A stretch of DNA of 64,000 nt, taken from Oscillibacter sp. PC13. Its GTDB lineage: Bacteria > Bacillota > Clostridia > Oscillospirales > Oscillospiraceae. Under the pieces are notes generated by a model that saw nothing but the letters and a program-made list of their open reading frames with translations, did not search any database and was not told where the DNA came from. The DNA lies in the NCBI RefSeq assembly GCF_900115635.1, contig NZ_FOXE01000012.1:34648-98647 (forward strand), read 5' to 3'. The position numbers were made by a program, and so were the translations under genes. Each line of letters starts with the position of its first letter. The first letter of the stretch is position 1. Shown piece after piece: positions 27,430 through 35,927 of this stretch.

Positions 27430-27760
27430 TATAGTTCTTTGGGTTGCCAATAGAAAAATCACATTTTTCCCTCTTCTGCGTAAAATCATAACCACCAGTA
27501 AACTGGTGGTTTGGCCTGCCCCTGAAAGGGGCTATTACCGGCTTAGCCCCTAAAAGGAGCGTCGAATTATAATATCGCATCACACGCACTGCCACCCGTG
27601 AACGGGTAGAATGTATTATTTCCAGCATGACGCTCTCTTTCAGCGGCCTACTCACAAGTATTTGCTTTCCTTCGGAAAGCCTCATGCTAAAGCTATTTTT
27701 CTTCCCCCGGTAAAACCGGAGGTTGTATTCTACGCCTAAAGGCACCAATACAAAAAGTAC
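27430..27760 (-). other. Multi-hairpin noncoding region, possible structured RNA or transposon end
   Basis: Several small hairpins follow one another: 27490-27511 (AACCACCAGT / ACTGGTGGTT), 27518-27532 (GCCCC / GGGGC), 27594-27607 (ACCCGT / ACGGGT), 27664-27680 (GCTTTCC / GGAAAGC), 27707-27719 (CCGG / CCGG) and a GCC-TAAA-GGC at about 27734. A 114-codon open frame covers them, but the repeats make coding unlikely. Such chains of short stems occur in guide-RNA regions and ends of IS200/IS605-type elements; no nuclease gene is present here. The strand is a guess. Confidence 0.4.
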
Positions 27761-27801
27761 CCGGCGACATCCCGCCAGGCACGGTTGTGGGTTTTCTCAA
27801 T

Positions 27802-28690
27802 TTACTGCACGATGCGGTAGTAGGTGCGGGCGGTTAAAAGGTAGACGAGCCCATAGATCACAGCGAAGACCAGAAAGGTGCCCGCCGTGGAGAGCAGGGT
27901 GACGCCGTTCTCGTGGAGGCCGAACAGGATGAGAAGGTGCAGCATCAGCTTGAAGTCAAAGGCCACATGGACGGCCGCCACCAGCAGCGGGGCAAAGAAC
28001 ACCACTAGGATCTGAGAGCCGATGGACTTCTTTACCATTTTCCGCTCCAGACCCATGTCCTGCATGATGCGGTAGCGCTCCCGATCCTCATAGCCCTCGG
28101 AGACCTGCTTATAGTAGATGATGAGCACCGCCGCCATGATGAAAAGGAGCCCCAGGAAGAAGCCACCGTTGAGGGAGAAGTACTCTCCGGAGAATTCCTC
28201 CCTGCCTTCCGTCAGGGCGATCTCCCAGCTGCCCACTTCCTCCGCGCCGTAGCCCTGATCGAAGGTCAGCTCCTCCGTCAGGGTCAGCTGGGTGTCCTCG
28301 TCCACGTTCAGATCGCAGAAGCTCTGAAAGACCATGGCGTTGGGGTCGCTGCCGGGAACGCGGGTACGCTGGGCTTCCACCTGGGCGTTCCAGACCGCCC
28401 GCAGCGCCGCATCGTCCTTTACCGTCAGCCAGACGGGAGAGTTGATGTTGACGAAAGCGCTGCCCACCGCCGGGAAGTCCCCGGTGAGCCTGGCGGCCTC
28501 CACGGTGATCTCGGAGTATTCGCCGCTCACGGCATCGCCCTCCATCGCCGCAGGATTCAGGGAAAAGCGCAGCGTTACCGGAGCAAAATCCGCGGGTTTC
28601 TCCCCTGTGACAACTTCTGCGTCCGCCGCCGTCAGGAAGTAGACATCCTTGGTGTCCGCCTGGTACTCATACTGGCGGATGTATGGTAAA
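27802..28690 (-). pseudogene. FtsX-type ABC transporter permease, 5' truncated
   Basis: C-terminal part of a large permease of the BceB/FtsX kind: an extracellular domain of about 190 residues, then four predicted membrane segments (FFLGLLFIMAAVLIIYYKQVSEGYEDRERYRIMQDMGLERKMVKKSIG is the typical coupling region). The reading frame continues upstream of the first ATG (28545) as coding sequence to about 28690 and meets a stop at 28741. The first half of the permease and its ATPase are missing. The break lies at the border with the right-hand element backbone. Confidence 0.8.
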
Positions 28691-28741
28691 ATGGGTTCAT
28701 CGGATAACGATGCCCGTTCACCATAGGGCGCTGTTTCTGGT

Positions 28742-29243
28742 CAAACGGTTTTCCGCTGGAAATGCCGCCTGTGATGCGTAGGTCACAGGCAGCACCTTCG
28801 TCTTTTGCCGTCTGGTGTGCTTTTTCGTGAAACGGCGCATTACCACGCCGAACGGCAAATGCCGTTCGCTGCCGGATAGCGCTCTGTTCCGTGTGGATAG
28901 GCACACGGAACAAAGAAAACTTTCGCTGTTTTCACTTGCCTTGATTTTTACCTTCGATTTTGCCGCTCTTTCCGAACGTCGTTCCTGCCCGGAGGTCTGC
29001 TCCTGGCGTTTCGTCCCCATTGGTACGCTCGCGCTTTCGCGGTCATGGCGGATACTTCGCCGGGGGACGTATCCCGTTCGGATGGTTATTCGATTTTCAA
29101 GGTGCAGGTGCGGGTACAAAACCATTGTAGCGAAAAAATAGCCCTTTCCCGTATATCCAAGAGGTAGGAAATCAGGCAAAAAAGCGCCGATTTCCACGCT
29201 TATGGATGAGGACAGGAAGGGCAGGAAATGAAGGGGGGACACG
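28742..29243. other. Noncoding region with hairpins before the XRE gene
   Basis: About 500 bases without a supported gene. Hairpins: GCCTGTGA / TCACAGGC (28767-28790), AACGGCA / TGCCGTT (28851-28866) and an 11-bp perfect stem TGTTCCGTGTG / CACACGGAACA (28885-28912). It joins the truncated permease to the element backbone and probably holds the promoter of the XRE gene. An origin of transfer is possible but unproven. Confidence 0.4.
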
Positions 29244-30083
29244 ATGCAGGTAAAAACCGACGCATCGGAGAGAATCAAGGATCTGCGGGTTGAACAGCAT
29301 TTGACGCTGGAACAGCTTGCGGCGCTGACGGAGCTTTCCAGCTCTGCCATCGGCAAGTATGAGAGCGGCGATTCCAAGGACATTAGTGCGTTCGCCATTG
29401 TGAGACTGGCGGAAAAGCTGGGCGTTTCCACGGACTATCTGCTGGGCGTGACAGAAAATAAAAATCACCCAAACACAGAGCCGAGCGCACTGCATCTGAG
29501 TGATGCTGCGGTGGATGTATTGAAAACGGGAAAGTTCAACCATCGGCTGCTGTCGGAACTGATCTGCCACAAGGGATTCCGGCGCTTTATGCTGGATGCG
29601 GAGATATACGTTGACCGGATCGCGGATATGCGGATCAAGGATATGAACACCGTCCTTGAAACCACCCGGCAAATGGTCTTACAAAAATACGGCGAGGACA
29701 GCGACGATCTTTATCTGCAAACGCTAAAAGCAGCGCAGGTGCAGGAGGATGAATACTTCGGGCATCTTGTTACGAAAGCCTTGAAGGATATTCTGCGAGA
29801 CATTCGGGAGGAACACAGGGACGATGCGCTGACGGCTGACGATGAGCTGTCCGTTGCAGAGGTGCAGGAGCGGTTGACCAAGGTCATGAGCTTTGAGGGC
29901 AGCGCAGAGGAAAAGAAAGTGCGGTCGGTCCTTGCCACCCTCGGCATCGACTATGACAAGCTCACCAAGGAGCAGCTTGCCGCGCAGATAGAAATACTCA
30001 AGCTGTCCAAGCACATGAAAAGCCCTATCAGCCAGCGGGGTAAGCTGCGTTCTCATGGCAAGGGCAGAAAGAAGCGCAGATAG
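29244..30083 (+). CDS. XRE-family regulator of the mobilizable element
   Basis: Protein of 279 residues. The helix-turn-helix is RIKDLRVEQHLTLEQLAALTELSSSAIGKYESG at residues 10-43, followed by LSTDYLLG-type residues near 67. The rest is a long helical region with a strongly basic tail (KLRSHGKGRKKRR). Such regulators are common at the ends of Clostridia mobilizable elements and probably control their excision or transfer genes. The start follows AAGGGGGG. Intact; convergent with the small gene at 30141. Confidence 0.85.
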   Translation: MQVKTDASERIKDLRVEQHLTLEQLAALTELSSSAIGKYESGDSKDISAFAIVRLAEKLGVSTDYLLGVTENKNHPNTEPSALHLSDAAVDVLKTGKFNHRLLSELICHKGFRRFMLDAEIYVDRIADMRIKDMNTVLETTRQMVLQKYGEDSDDLYLQTLKAAQVQEDEYFGHLVTKALKDILRDIREEHRDDALTADDELSVAEVQERLTKVMSFEGSAEEKKVRSVLATLGIDYDKLTKEQLAAQIEILKLSKHMKSPISQRGKLRSHGKGRKKRR

Positions 30084-30084
30084 C

Positions 30085-30132
30085 AAAAACAGGAGACCAT
30101 ACCTGCCCGCATGGGGTGGGTATGGTCTCCTG
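30085..30132 (-). terminator. Terminator between the XRE gene and the DUF6061-like gene
   Basis: A long stem (CAGGAGACCATACC with GGTATGGTCTCCTG) lies between convergent genes. TTTTT follows on the minus strand, so it best serves the minus-strand gene; it may stop both. Confidence 0.8.
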
Positions 30133-30140
30133 TCGATTTC

Positions 30141-30386
30141 TCAGTCCTCAAGCTGGTGTTCGCGGGAGTTTTTGCAGTATTCCTCGATGTCGCCGTTTAG
30201 CACAAGGTCGGCGTATTCCAGCGGCTTGTTGTAGATCAGCCAGTCCAGCTCGGAGCGGTCAAAGCGGTTGTCCGCGACCTCACCTTCCACAGCGGTACAG
30301 TCGATGGAGATCATGCTGCCGTCTGCGAAAAGCAGCTCCACGCAGGCCGTGTCGATATTGAACGCGCAGGAAATGATTTTGCCCAT
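30141..30386 (-). CDS. Small mobile-element protein, DUF6061-like
   Basis: Acidic protein of 81 residues: MGKIISCAFNIDTACVELLFADGSMISIDCTAVEGEVADN, then SELDWLIYNKPLEYADLVLNGDIEEY. It resembles small proteins often encoded beside XRE regulators in Clostridia elements (DUF6061 type); their role is unknown. It lies at the right end of the insertion, 80 bases from the junction. Confidence 0.65.
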   Translation of the reverse strand: MGKIISCAFNIDTACVELLFADGSMISIDCTAVEGEVADNRFDRSELDWLIYNKPLEYADLVLNGDIEEYCKNSREHQLED

Positions 30387-30480
30387 GTTGAAAACCTCTG
30401 TCAGATTTGATTTTCAGCAAAGCGTCTGTAAGCGTGGGTTTTGGGTGGTTGGTGTGAAAGTATCCTTAACTAAGGGAAAG

Positions 30481-30597
30481 CCCGGTCTCCCAGGCGGATA
30501 CCGCCTGCCGGGTGACGAAGAGCTTTTCCGCCAGTGCTTCCTGGGTCATGCCGCAGGTGGAACGGAGCCGCCGGATGTGTTTTCCCACCGATGCCAT
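30481..30597 (-). pseudogene. XRE-family membrane regulator, 5' part (gene split by insertion)
   Basis: N-terminal helix-turn-helix of the gene whose rest lies at 12488-13219: SVGKHIRRLRSTCGMTQEALAEKLFVTRQAVSAWETG. The ATG at 30597 has a perfect AAGGAGGT 6 bases before it. After WETG the frame runs into insert DNA and stops at 30466 (43 residues). Joined to KALPDLDALERIAAALDVD it gives a normal XRE domain. The original gene lay between luxS and rplU. Confidence 0.88.
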
Positions 30598-30613
30598 CGG
30601 TGCACCTCCTTCT

Positions 30614-30650
30614 AAAAAACTGGCCCCAGTCTAGCACAGACTGGGGCTGG
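30614..30650 (-). terminator. Terminator of mtnN-luxS
   Basis: GCCCCAGTCT pairs with AGACTGGGGC around a short loop, followed by TTTTTT on the minus strand, just before the split XRE gene. Confidence 0.88.
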
Positions 30651-30677
30651 AAGTCACGCAAAGGCTGTTTGCGCCGC

Positions 30678-31136
30678 TCAATAAGCCAGCTTTTCCACCG
30701 TCCAGCCGGCAATCAGTTCCGCGTAAAACCGGCAGACGGCTTTCCCGGTCTCCAGGTCGAGGTTGATATAATTTCCGCACTCTGCGGGGCTTTTCCCGGG
30801 CATCTCGCCAGAGAAGGACGCGGCGGCAGTGAATACCTCCTGCAGCAGGGTGATGGCCCCCTCACAGGAGAGCAGCCGGTTGTCAAAGAGGAAGTAGAAC
30901 CCGGTCTGGCAGCCCATAGGGCCAAAGTAGATGACAGCCTCCTTGTCCCCGGAGTTCCGCAGCAGCGTGGCAATCAGGTGTTCGGCAGAGTGCATCTCCG
31001 CGTTGGTCAGAAGATCGCCGGTGTTTGGTTTCTTGAACCTCAGGTCGAAGGTGACAACGTCTCCATCCCGGCGGGAGTAGTACAGCCCGGGTGCCAGCTT
31101 GTTGTGGTCTACGGTAAAGCTTGCGATGCGGTTCAT
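30678..31136 (-). CDS. luxS: S-ribosylhomocysteine lyase LuxS
   Basis: Metalloenzyme of 152 residues that splits S-ribosylhomocysteine into homocysteine and DPD, the precursor of autoinducer-2. The metal ligands are H49 and H53 in HSAEH, and C120 in CGNYINLDL; E52 is the catalytic base and FGPMGCQTG near 71 holds the other catalytic cysteine. The start MNRIASFTVDHNKL at 31136 is 1 base after the mtnN stop, so the two consecutive steps of S-adenosylhomocysteine recycling are coupled. metK, which makes SAM, is elsewhere in the window. Confidence 0.96.
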   Translation of the reverse strand: MNRIASFTVDHNKLAPGLYYSRRDGDVVTFDLRFKKPNTGDLLTNAEMHSAEHLIATLLRNSGDKEAVIYFGPMGCQTGFYFLFDNRLLSCEGAITLLQEVFTAAASFSGEMPGKSPAECGNYINLDLETGKAVCRFYAELIAGWTVEKLAY

Positions 31137-31137
31137 G

Positions 31138-31824
31138 TTAAAGCGCCTCCTTTTGCAGTGCCTGGGCCAGGGGCAGAACAACTCTGCCCAGATTTTCCAG
31201 GGCCTGTCCAAAATCAAAATACTCGTCCGCCTGATTGTCGGAAAACAGATGGTCGGAGACGGATTTGAGAGACACGAGCTTTACGCCGTTGCGCAGGCAC
31301 ACCTGGGCGATGGCGCCGCCCTCCATTTCCACCAGCATGGGATGGAAGGTGTCCCGAATCCAAGCAGAGCGTTCCCCCTTGGTGGCGAACCAATCTCCAG
31401 TGGCCACCCGGCCGGTGACAACGGAGAAACCGAGACGTTGCAGAAGCAGCGCACACCGCTCCGGTTCCCAGGTTGGGAATGCGACCTGATTGACTGTGGA
31501 AACCAGCCCAATGGGATCTCCAACGGCGGTGGTGTCTACATCGTGCTGGACGAATTCAGACGCAACCACCAGGGATCCAATGGGCAGGTCTGTGGCACAC
31601 CCGGCGACTCCTGCGTTCAAAATCAGATCTACGCCGTATTTCAGGCAGAAAATTTCCGCCGCCATGGCGGCGTTCACTTTGCTGACACCGCCGGCACAGG
31701 CCAGGATGTGGGGGGCAATTTCAAAGAAAGGCACGCCAGAGACAATTTCACAGGGCTCCAGCTCTTTCGCTCCCGGCAGGGCATGAAGCTCCACCGGCAT
31801 GGCGAATTGCAGTCCAATTTTCAT
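31138..31824 (-). CDS. mtnN: 5'-methylthioadenosine/S-adenosylhomocysteine nucleosidase
   Basis: Nucleosidase of 228 residues that removes adenine from SAH and MTA, supplying S-ribosylhomocysteine to LuxS. PNP/UDP family features: MPVELHAL at the start (glutamate of the active site), ILNAGVAGC near 69, VEMEGGAIAQVC near 168 (ribose-binding Met-Glu) and SLKSVSDHLFSDN near 188 with the catalytic Asp. Start at 31824 with GGAGGA. First gene of the mtnN-luxS pair. Confidence 0.95.
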   Translation of the reverse strand: MKIGLQFAMPVELHALPGAKELEPCEIVSGVPFFEIAPHILACAGGVSKVNAAMAAEIFCLKYGVDLILNAGVAGCATDLPIGSLVVASEFVQHDVDTTAVGDPIGLVSTVNQVAFPTWEPERCALLLQRLGFSVVTGRVATGDWFATKGERSAWIRDTFHPMLVEMEGGAIAQVCLRNGVKLVSLKSVSDHLFSDNQADEYFDFGQALENLGRVVLPLAQALQKEAL

Positions 31825-31859
31825 GGGTTCCTCCTCCAAACGAGTACAATTCCGTATTT

Positions 31860-31888
31860 ATTTTACCACGGCCACTTGAGTTCGGCAA
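31860..31888 (-). promoter_or_regulatory. Sigma-A promoter of mtnN-luxS
   Basis: On the minus strand, TTGCCG (31883-31888), a 17-base spacer and TAAAAT (31860-31865) with a TG just before the -10. It lies directly next to the ackA terminator. Confidence 0.65.
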
Positions 31889-31891
31889 TGC

Positions 31892-31928
31892 AAAAAAACA
31901 GGGCGTGAACAGCTGTTCACGCCCTGTT
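31892..31928 (-). terminator. Terminator of ackA
   Basis: A perfect palindrome with 16-base arms (AACAGGGCGTGAACAG with its complement), followed by a run of seven T on the minus strand. Confidence 0.9.
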
Positions 31929-31939
31929 TGAGTATCTGA

Positions 31940-33142
31940 TCAGCCCTTAACAATGGCGGCGGTGTCCATGGCGATCATGAGCTCCTCGTTGGTGGGGATG
32001 AGGAGAACCTTCACCGTGGAATCGGCAGCAGAGATGACAGCCTCCTTACCGCGAACGTTGTTTGCTTCAGCGTCCATCTTCACCCCCATGAATTCAAGGC
32101 CGGAGGCAATATCCAGACGCTGACTGACAGAGTTTTCGCCAACGCCTGCGGTAAAGATAATGGCGTCCACACCGCCCATGGCAGCGGCATATGCACCAAT
32201 CAGCTTCTTCACGCCATAGTTGAACATGTCGACGGCCAGACCAGCGCGCTCATTGCCCTCCTTGTGGGCGTTTTCCAAGTCACGGAAATCAGAGGAGACA
32301 CCGGAGACGCCCTGCACGCCGGACTTTTTGTTCAACACATTCAGCATTTCGTCGATGCTCATGTTGTACTTGTTCATCACATACTGCAGAATACCTGCGT
32401 CCAAGTCGCCGGAACGGGTGCCCATAGGCAGGCCGGCCAGGGGCGTGAAGCCCATGGAGGTATCCACGCTCTTGCCGCCGTCCACGGCGGTGACGGAGGA
32501 ACCGTTGCCCAAATGGCAGCTGATCAGCTTCAGCTCCTCGGGTTTCTTGCCCAGCATAGCGGCTGCACGGGCTGCCACATACTTGTGGGAGGTGCCGTGG
32601 AAGCCATAACGGCGAACCTTGTCGTTTTCGTAATACTCATAAGGCAAGGCGTACATATACGCTTTGGCGGGCATGGTCTGGTGGAAGGCGGTATCGAACA
32701 CACCGACCATGGGAACGCCGGGCATGCAGGCCTGGCAGGCCTTGATGCCGGTGATATTGGCGGGGTTGTGGAGCGGAGCCAGGGGGATGCAGTCCTCCAG
32801 AGCCTGCATAACCTCATCGGTGATGAGAACGGACTGATTGAACGCCTCACCGCCATGCACCACCCGGTGGCCAACGGCGTCGATTTCCTTCATGGAGCCG
32901 ATGACGCCGTTCTTGGGATCCACCAGAGCGTCCAGCACCGTCTGGATGGCCTCGGAATGGGTGGGCATCGCCACATCCACGGCGTCCAGCTTTTCCTTGC
33001 CGTCCACCTGGGGTTTATAGGTGAACTTGCCGTCGATACCGATGCGCTCGCAAAGGCCCTTGGCCAGCAGGTCGCCTGTCTCGGGATTCAGCAGCTGATA
33101 CTTCAGGGAAGAGCTGCCCGCGTTGATGACGAGAATGTTCAT
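31940..33142 (-). CDS. ackA: Acetate kinase
   Basis: Kinase of 400 residues, full length, that turns acetyl phosphate plus ADP into acetate plus ATP at the end of fermentation. Signatures: [14 protein letters not shown] (residues 4-17), [10 protein letters not shown] near 84 and [27 protein letters not shown] near 208-235; catalytic Arg in MGTRSGDLD. The start is at 33142; a longer frame upstream is leader. No pta lies beside it. The divergent tmcAL gene is a frequent neighbour in Firmicutes. Confidence 0.97.
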   Translation of the reverse strand: MNILVINAGSSSLKYQLLNPETGDLLAKGLCERIGIDGKFTYKPQVDGKEKLDAVDVAMPTHSEAIQTVLDALVDPKNGVIGSMKEIDAVGHRVVHGGEAFNQSVLITDEVMQALEDCIPLAPLHNPANITGIKACQACMPGVPMVGVFDTAFHQTMPAKAYMYALPYEYYENDKVRRYGFHGTSHKYVAARAAAMLGKKPEELKLISCHLGNGSSVTAVDGGKSVDTSMGFTPLAGLPMGTRSGDLDAGILQYVMNKYNMSIDEMLNVLNKKSGVQGVSGVSSDFRDLENAHKEGNERAGLAVDMFNYGVKKLIGAYAAAMGGVDAIIFTAGVGENSVSQRLDIASGLEFMGVKMDAEANNVRGKEAVISAADSTVKVLLIPTNEELMIAMDTAAIVKG

Positions 33143-33259
33143 AAATTCACGACTCCTCTTCTTCCGTGGAAAACCTTGCGGGTTTTCCTGAATTGATATA
33201 AAATAAAAAATATTCTTTTGACTTTCCATATCAAACAGACGGAAAATCACACATTACTT

Positions 33260-33287
33260 ATTATAACAAAGAATTTCCAGGTTACAA
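33260..33287 (-). promoter_or_regulatory. Promoter of ackA with a long leader
   Basis: On the minus strand, TTGTAA (33282-33287), a 16-base spacer and TATAAT (33260-33265). The leader of about 110 bases includes a hairpin GGAAAACC / GGTTTTCC at 33168-33188, whose role is unknown. Confidence 0.6.
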
Positions 33288-33340
33288 CCGCCATTTTTAC
33301 CGAAATGTCACTTTTTTGTCATTGATTCGAGGTGAAATCT

Positions 33341-34549
33341 GTGCAAATTGCAGGTATTATCATAGAGTACAATCCTATGCACAGCGGACATATGCATTTG
33401 CTGAAGGAGACACGGGCCCGGCTGGGAGCAAATGGAGCGATTATCTGCGTCATGAGCGGAAACTTCGTGCAGCGGGGTGACTTTGCGGTGCTGGGCAAGC
33501 TGCCCCGGGCGGAGGCGGCTGTCCGCAGTGGGGCGGATTTGGTTTTGGAGCTTCCGCTGCCGTGGGCTGTCTCCTCAGCAGAGCGTTTTGCTGATGGCGG
33601 GGTTCAGGCCTTGATGGCCACGGGACTGGTGACGCATTTGGCATTTGGAAGCGAATGCGGCGACGCGGCAGCCCTGCAGCGGGTAGCCTCTGCGCTTGTT
33701 AGCGAGGTTTTTTCCCACCACCTGAAGCGGGAGTTACCTTTGGGAAACAGTTTTGCCGCCGCACGCCAGAGAGCCGCCGCCGCACTTCTCCCGCCGGAGG
33801 ATGTGTCACTGCTGTCGGCTCCCAATAATATCCTGGGAGTAGAGTACTGTAAGAGCCTTCTGCTTCATCACTCCGCAATGCAGCCGCTGACAGTGCCCCG
33901 GCGCGGAGCGGCTCACGATGATGAGACAGCGAGGGAAGAACATCCATCCGCCTCTGCGCTTCGTGCCCGTCTGCGGAATGGGGAGCGGGACGCCGCGATG
34001 GTCCTTATGACGCCGGCCATGGCGGAGATTTATCGTCGGGAGGAGGATGCAGGCCGTGCTCCCGTGTTTGGGAATATTTGTGAGAGGGCGGTTTTGGCTC
34101 GCCTGCGGTCTATGACGGAGGCAGAGTTTTCCATGTTGGACGAAGGGCGCGAGGGACTTTGCAACCGGCTGTACGCGGCTTCCCGGAAAGCCGCTTCTCT
34201 GGAGGAACTGCTTGCTGCCGCCAAGACAAAACGGTACGCCTATGCCCGGCTGCGCCGGATGACTCTTTGGGCTTACCTGGGACTGATGCCGGCAGATTTC
34301 CCTAAAAACCTGCCATACCTGCGGGTGCTGGCTGCAAATCGCACCGGCTGCGGCTTGTTGGCAAAGATGCGGAAGTGTGCGGTGCTGCCGGTGCTGACAA
34401 AGCCCGCGGATGTACGGCGCCTGGACACGGCCGCCCGGCGCCTGTTTGCACAGGAGGCTCGCGCTACGGACTTGTATACACTGGCGTATCCCAATCTTGC
34501 CGCCGCAGCAGGCGGAACAGAGTGGAAAGAGGGACCTGTTATTCTGTAA
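33341..34549 (+). CDS. tmcAL: tRNA(Met) cytidine acetate ligase TmcAL
   Basis: RNA-modification enzyme of 402 residues that uses acetate and ATP to acetylate C34 of elongator tRNA-Met. The nucleotidyltransferase-like start AGIIIEYNPMHSGHMHLL contains the (H)xGH motif; GNFVQRGDFAVLGKLPRAEAAVRSGADLVLELP near 42-75 is characteristic. The GTG at 33341 was chosen because GAGGTG is 6 bases upstream; a GTG at 33332 overlaps that site. It is divergent from ackA, which produces its substrate acetate. Confidence 0.92.
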   Translation: MQIAGIIIEYNPMHSGHMHLLKETRARLGANGAIICVMSGNFVQRGDFAVLGKLPRAEAAVRSGADLVLELPLPWAVSSAERFADGGVQALMATGLVTHLAFGSECGDAAALQRVASALVSEVFSHHLKRELPLGNSFAAARQRAAAALLPPEDVSLLSAPNNILGVEYCKSLLLHHSAMQPLTVPRRGAAHDDETAREEHPSASALRARLRNGERDAAMVLMTPAMAEIYRREEDAGRAPVFGNICERAVLARLRSMTEAEFSMLDEGREGLCNRLYAASRKAASLEELLAAAKTKRYAYARLRRMTLWAYLGLMPADFPKNLPYLRVLAANRTGCGLLAKMRKCAVLPVLTKPADVRRLDTAARRLFAQEARATDLYTLAYPNLAAAAGGTEWKEGPVIL

Positions 34550-34590
34550 TTCTGTAAACCCTCCGGAAACATCCGGAAAGGAGCGTCAAT

Positions 34591-35481
34591 ATGACGACAT
34601 TCATTGCGCTGCTTTTGGCAGTTAGTATGTTGAGCGGCTGTTCCAACGCTTCAGTTACGAATATCAAGAGCACACCTGCTGAATTTTCTGTGTCTGCAAT
34701 TTTAGCAGAGGCGAAACCGGAGGCAGTCACCTATACGGTGGAACTTCAGACGGTGGAGAATACTGCTGAAGCGGAAGACGGTACGTTGCTGGTTCATTAC
34801 AAATTTGAACTGCCGGTGATGACTGCTGTCCGGAAAGATGGAAGCGAGATTCTCCAAGCAGCGAACGAGACGGAGCGTGCGGCACTGCTTATCGTTGAAT
34901 CCTTTAACAGCCAGTTTGCGGACTGGCTTGACAGGGGAGAGTTTTCGGCTTTGGCTGCGGCTGCCGAGGAGGACCGCACGTGGCAGGTGCTTAACGGAGG
35001 AGAATGGATCGGTGCCTATGAGCTGGGACTGACCTGTGACCTCTACCAGACCGGAGAGCTGATCAGTGTTGCGGCGGAATATTACAGCTACACTGGCGGG
35101 GCCCACCCAAACACCAGCTTGCTGGCATGGAACTTTGATCTGACAACAGGACAGTTTTTCACACCCGCTATCCTCGCGGCAGATGGGCAGGACTTCCTGG
35201 CTGCGGTTCAGGAGGAAATTGTCCGTCAGGCCAATATCCCATTGGAGGACGGTACGGTTCCGGCAGCCGGCTATTGGGAGGATTATGAGGAAATTGCTGC
35301 AGACTGGAGCAGCTATGCGGTTTCTTTTGACGAAACTGGTATGAAGGTGGCGTTCTCGCCCTATGAAATTGCCTGCTATGCCGCAGGGCCGCAGGTATTC
35401 AGCCTGCCATATGAGTTATTGCTGCCGCATCTCAGTGATCACGGCAAGGTAATTTTGGAGTTGGGGACAACAGAAGACTGA
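34591..35481 (+). CDS. DUF4163/DUF3298-type lipoprotein (RsiV-like)
   Basis: Secreted protein of 296 residues, lipidated at Cys17 (lipobox MLSGC). The middle has the DUF4163-like strand VHYKFELPVMTAV..., and the C-terminal part has the DUF3298 motifs SVAAEYYSYTGGAHPNTSLLAWNFDLTTGQFFTPAIL (180-218) and VAFSPYEIACYAAGPQVFSLPYELL (near 260). This domain pair occurs in the anti-sigma factor RsiV and in cell-wall deacetylase PdaC. There is no deacetylase domain and no sigma gene beside it, so its binding partner is unknown. Confidence 0.85.
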   Translation: MTTFIALLLAVSMLSGCSNASVTNIKSTPAEFSVSAILAEAKPEAVTYTVELQTVENTAEAEDGTLLVHYKFELPVMTAVRKDGSEILQAANETERAALLIVESFNSQFADWLDRGEFSALAAAAEEDRTWQVLNGGEWIGAYELGLTCDLYQTGELISVAAEYYSYTGGAHPNTSLLAWNFDLTTGQFFTPAILAADGQDFLAAVQEEIVRQANIPLEDGTVPAAGYWEDYEEIAADWSSYAVSFDETGMKVAFSPYEIACYAAGPQVFSLPYELLLPHLSDHGKVILELGTTED

Positions 35482-35489
35482 ATGAAAAG

Positions 35490-35515
35490 GCGCGGACCAT
35501 CGGTCTGCGCTTTTT
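35490..35515 (+). terminator. Terminator after the lipoprotein gene
   Basis: GCGCGGACC pairs with GGTCTGCGC around ATC (one G-U pair), followed by TTTTT, 8 bases after the stop. Confidence 0.85.
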
Positions 35516-35519
35516 ATAC

Positions 35520-35548
35520 TTGACATACCTAGAATATCTATGTATTCT
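35520..35548 (+). promoter_or_regulatory. Sigma-A promoter of the PadR operon
   Basis: TTGACA (35520-35525), a 17-base spacer and TATTCT (35543-35548). The -10 box falls in the centre of the palindrome at 35525-35569. Confidence 0.75.
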
Positions 35549-35569
35549 GTACATAGATATTCTAGGTAT
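35525..35569. promoter_or_regulatory. PadR operator: perfect palindrome over the promoter
   Basis: Two perfect 20-base arms (35525-35544 and 35550-35569; arm ATACCTAGAATATCTATGTA) separated by 5 bases. The core ATGTA-N5-TACAT matches the ATGT/ACAT pattern of PadR-family sites. A dimer bound here would cover the -10 box, so autorepression is expected. Confidence 0.75.
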
Positions 35570-35590
35570 ACAGAGAATCGGAGACGCAGT

Positions 35591-35926
35591 ATGAGAAAAA
35601 AACAGAACATGGAACATACGCAGCTGCTGGTGCTCTCTCTGCTGGCAGGAGAGGATATGTACGGCTATCAGATGATCGTGGAGCTGGCCCGCCGCTCCGA
35701 CCGCACCTTTGAGATGAAGGAGGGTACGCTGTATCCGGTACTCCATGGGCTGGAGCGGGACGGGCTGGTGGAAGCGTACCAACAGGAGACACACACGGGC
35801 CGGGTGCGGAAATATTACCATCTGACACGCCGCGGCGCGGCACAACTGAAAGAGGACGCAGCGGCCTGGAATACCTATGCCGGTGCGGTGAACGCGGTGC
35901 TCCGCAGCAGCGCGTCCATGGCGTGA
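35591..35926 (+). CDS. PadR-family transcriptional regulator
   Basis: Winged-helix repressor of 111 residues (short PadR type). LLVLSLLAGEDMYGYQMIVELARR (residues 12-35) and the KEGTLYPVLHGLERDGLVEAYQQETHTGRVRKYYHLTRRG wing (45-85) are typical. Such repressors often respond to drugs or envelope stress and control neighbouring membrane proteins. Start at 35591 with GGAG 7 bases upstream. It is followed after 1 base by the DUF1700-like gene, forming a three-gene operon. Confidence 0.93.
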   Translation: MRKKQNMEHTQLLVLSLLAGEDMYGYQMIVELARRSDRTFEMKEGTLYPVLHGLERDGLVEAYQQETHTGRVRKYYHLTRRGAAQLKEDAAAWNTYAGAVNAVLRSSASMA

Positions 35927-35927
35927 G

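Noticed and set aside
27490..27720. CRISPR array
   Set aside because: The repeats are different short hairpins, not a constant direct repeat with regular spacers, and no cas gene is present.
27404..27748. 114-codon minus-strand frame over the hairpin chain
   Set aside because: The sequence consists of short inverted repeats and the translation has no domain features.
28718..29431. 237-codon minus-strand frame overlapping the XRE gene
   Set aside because: Low-complexity, Ser/Arg-rich shadow translation; overlaps the clearly coding XRE gene and hairpins.
35525..35569. Terminator for the lipoprotein gene
   Set aside because: A better terminator with a T run is at 35490-35515; the palindrome contains promoter boxes and lacks a T run.
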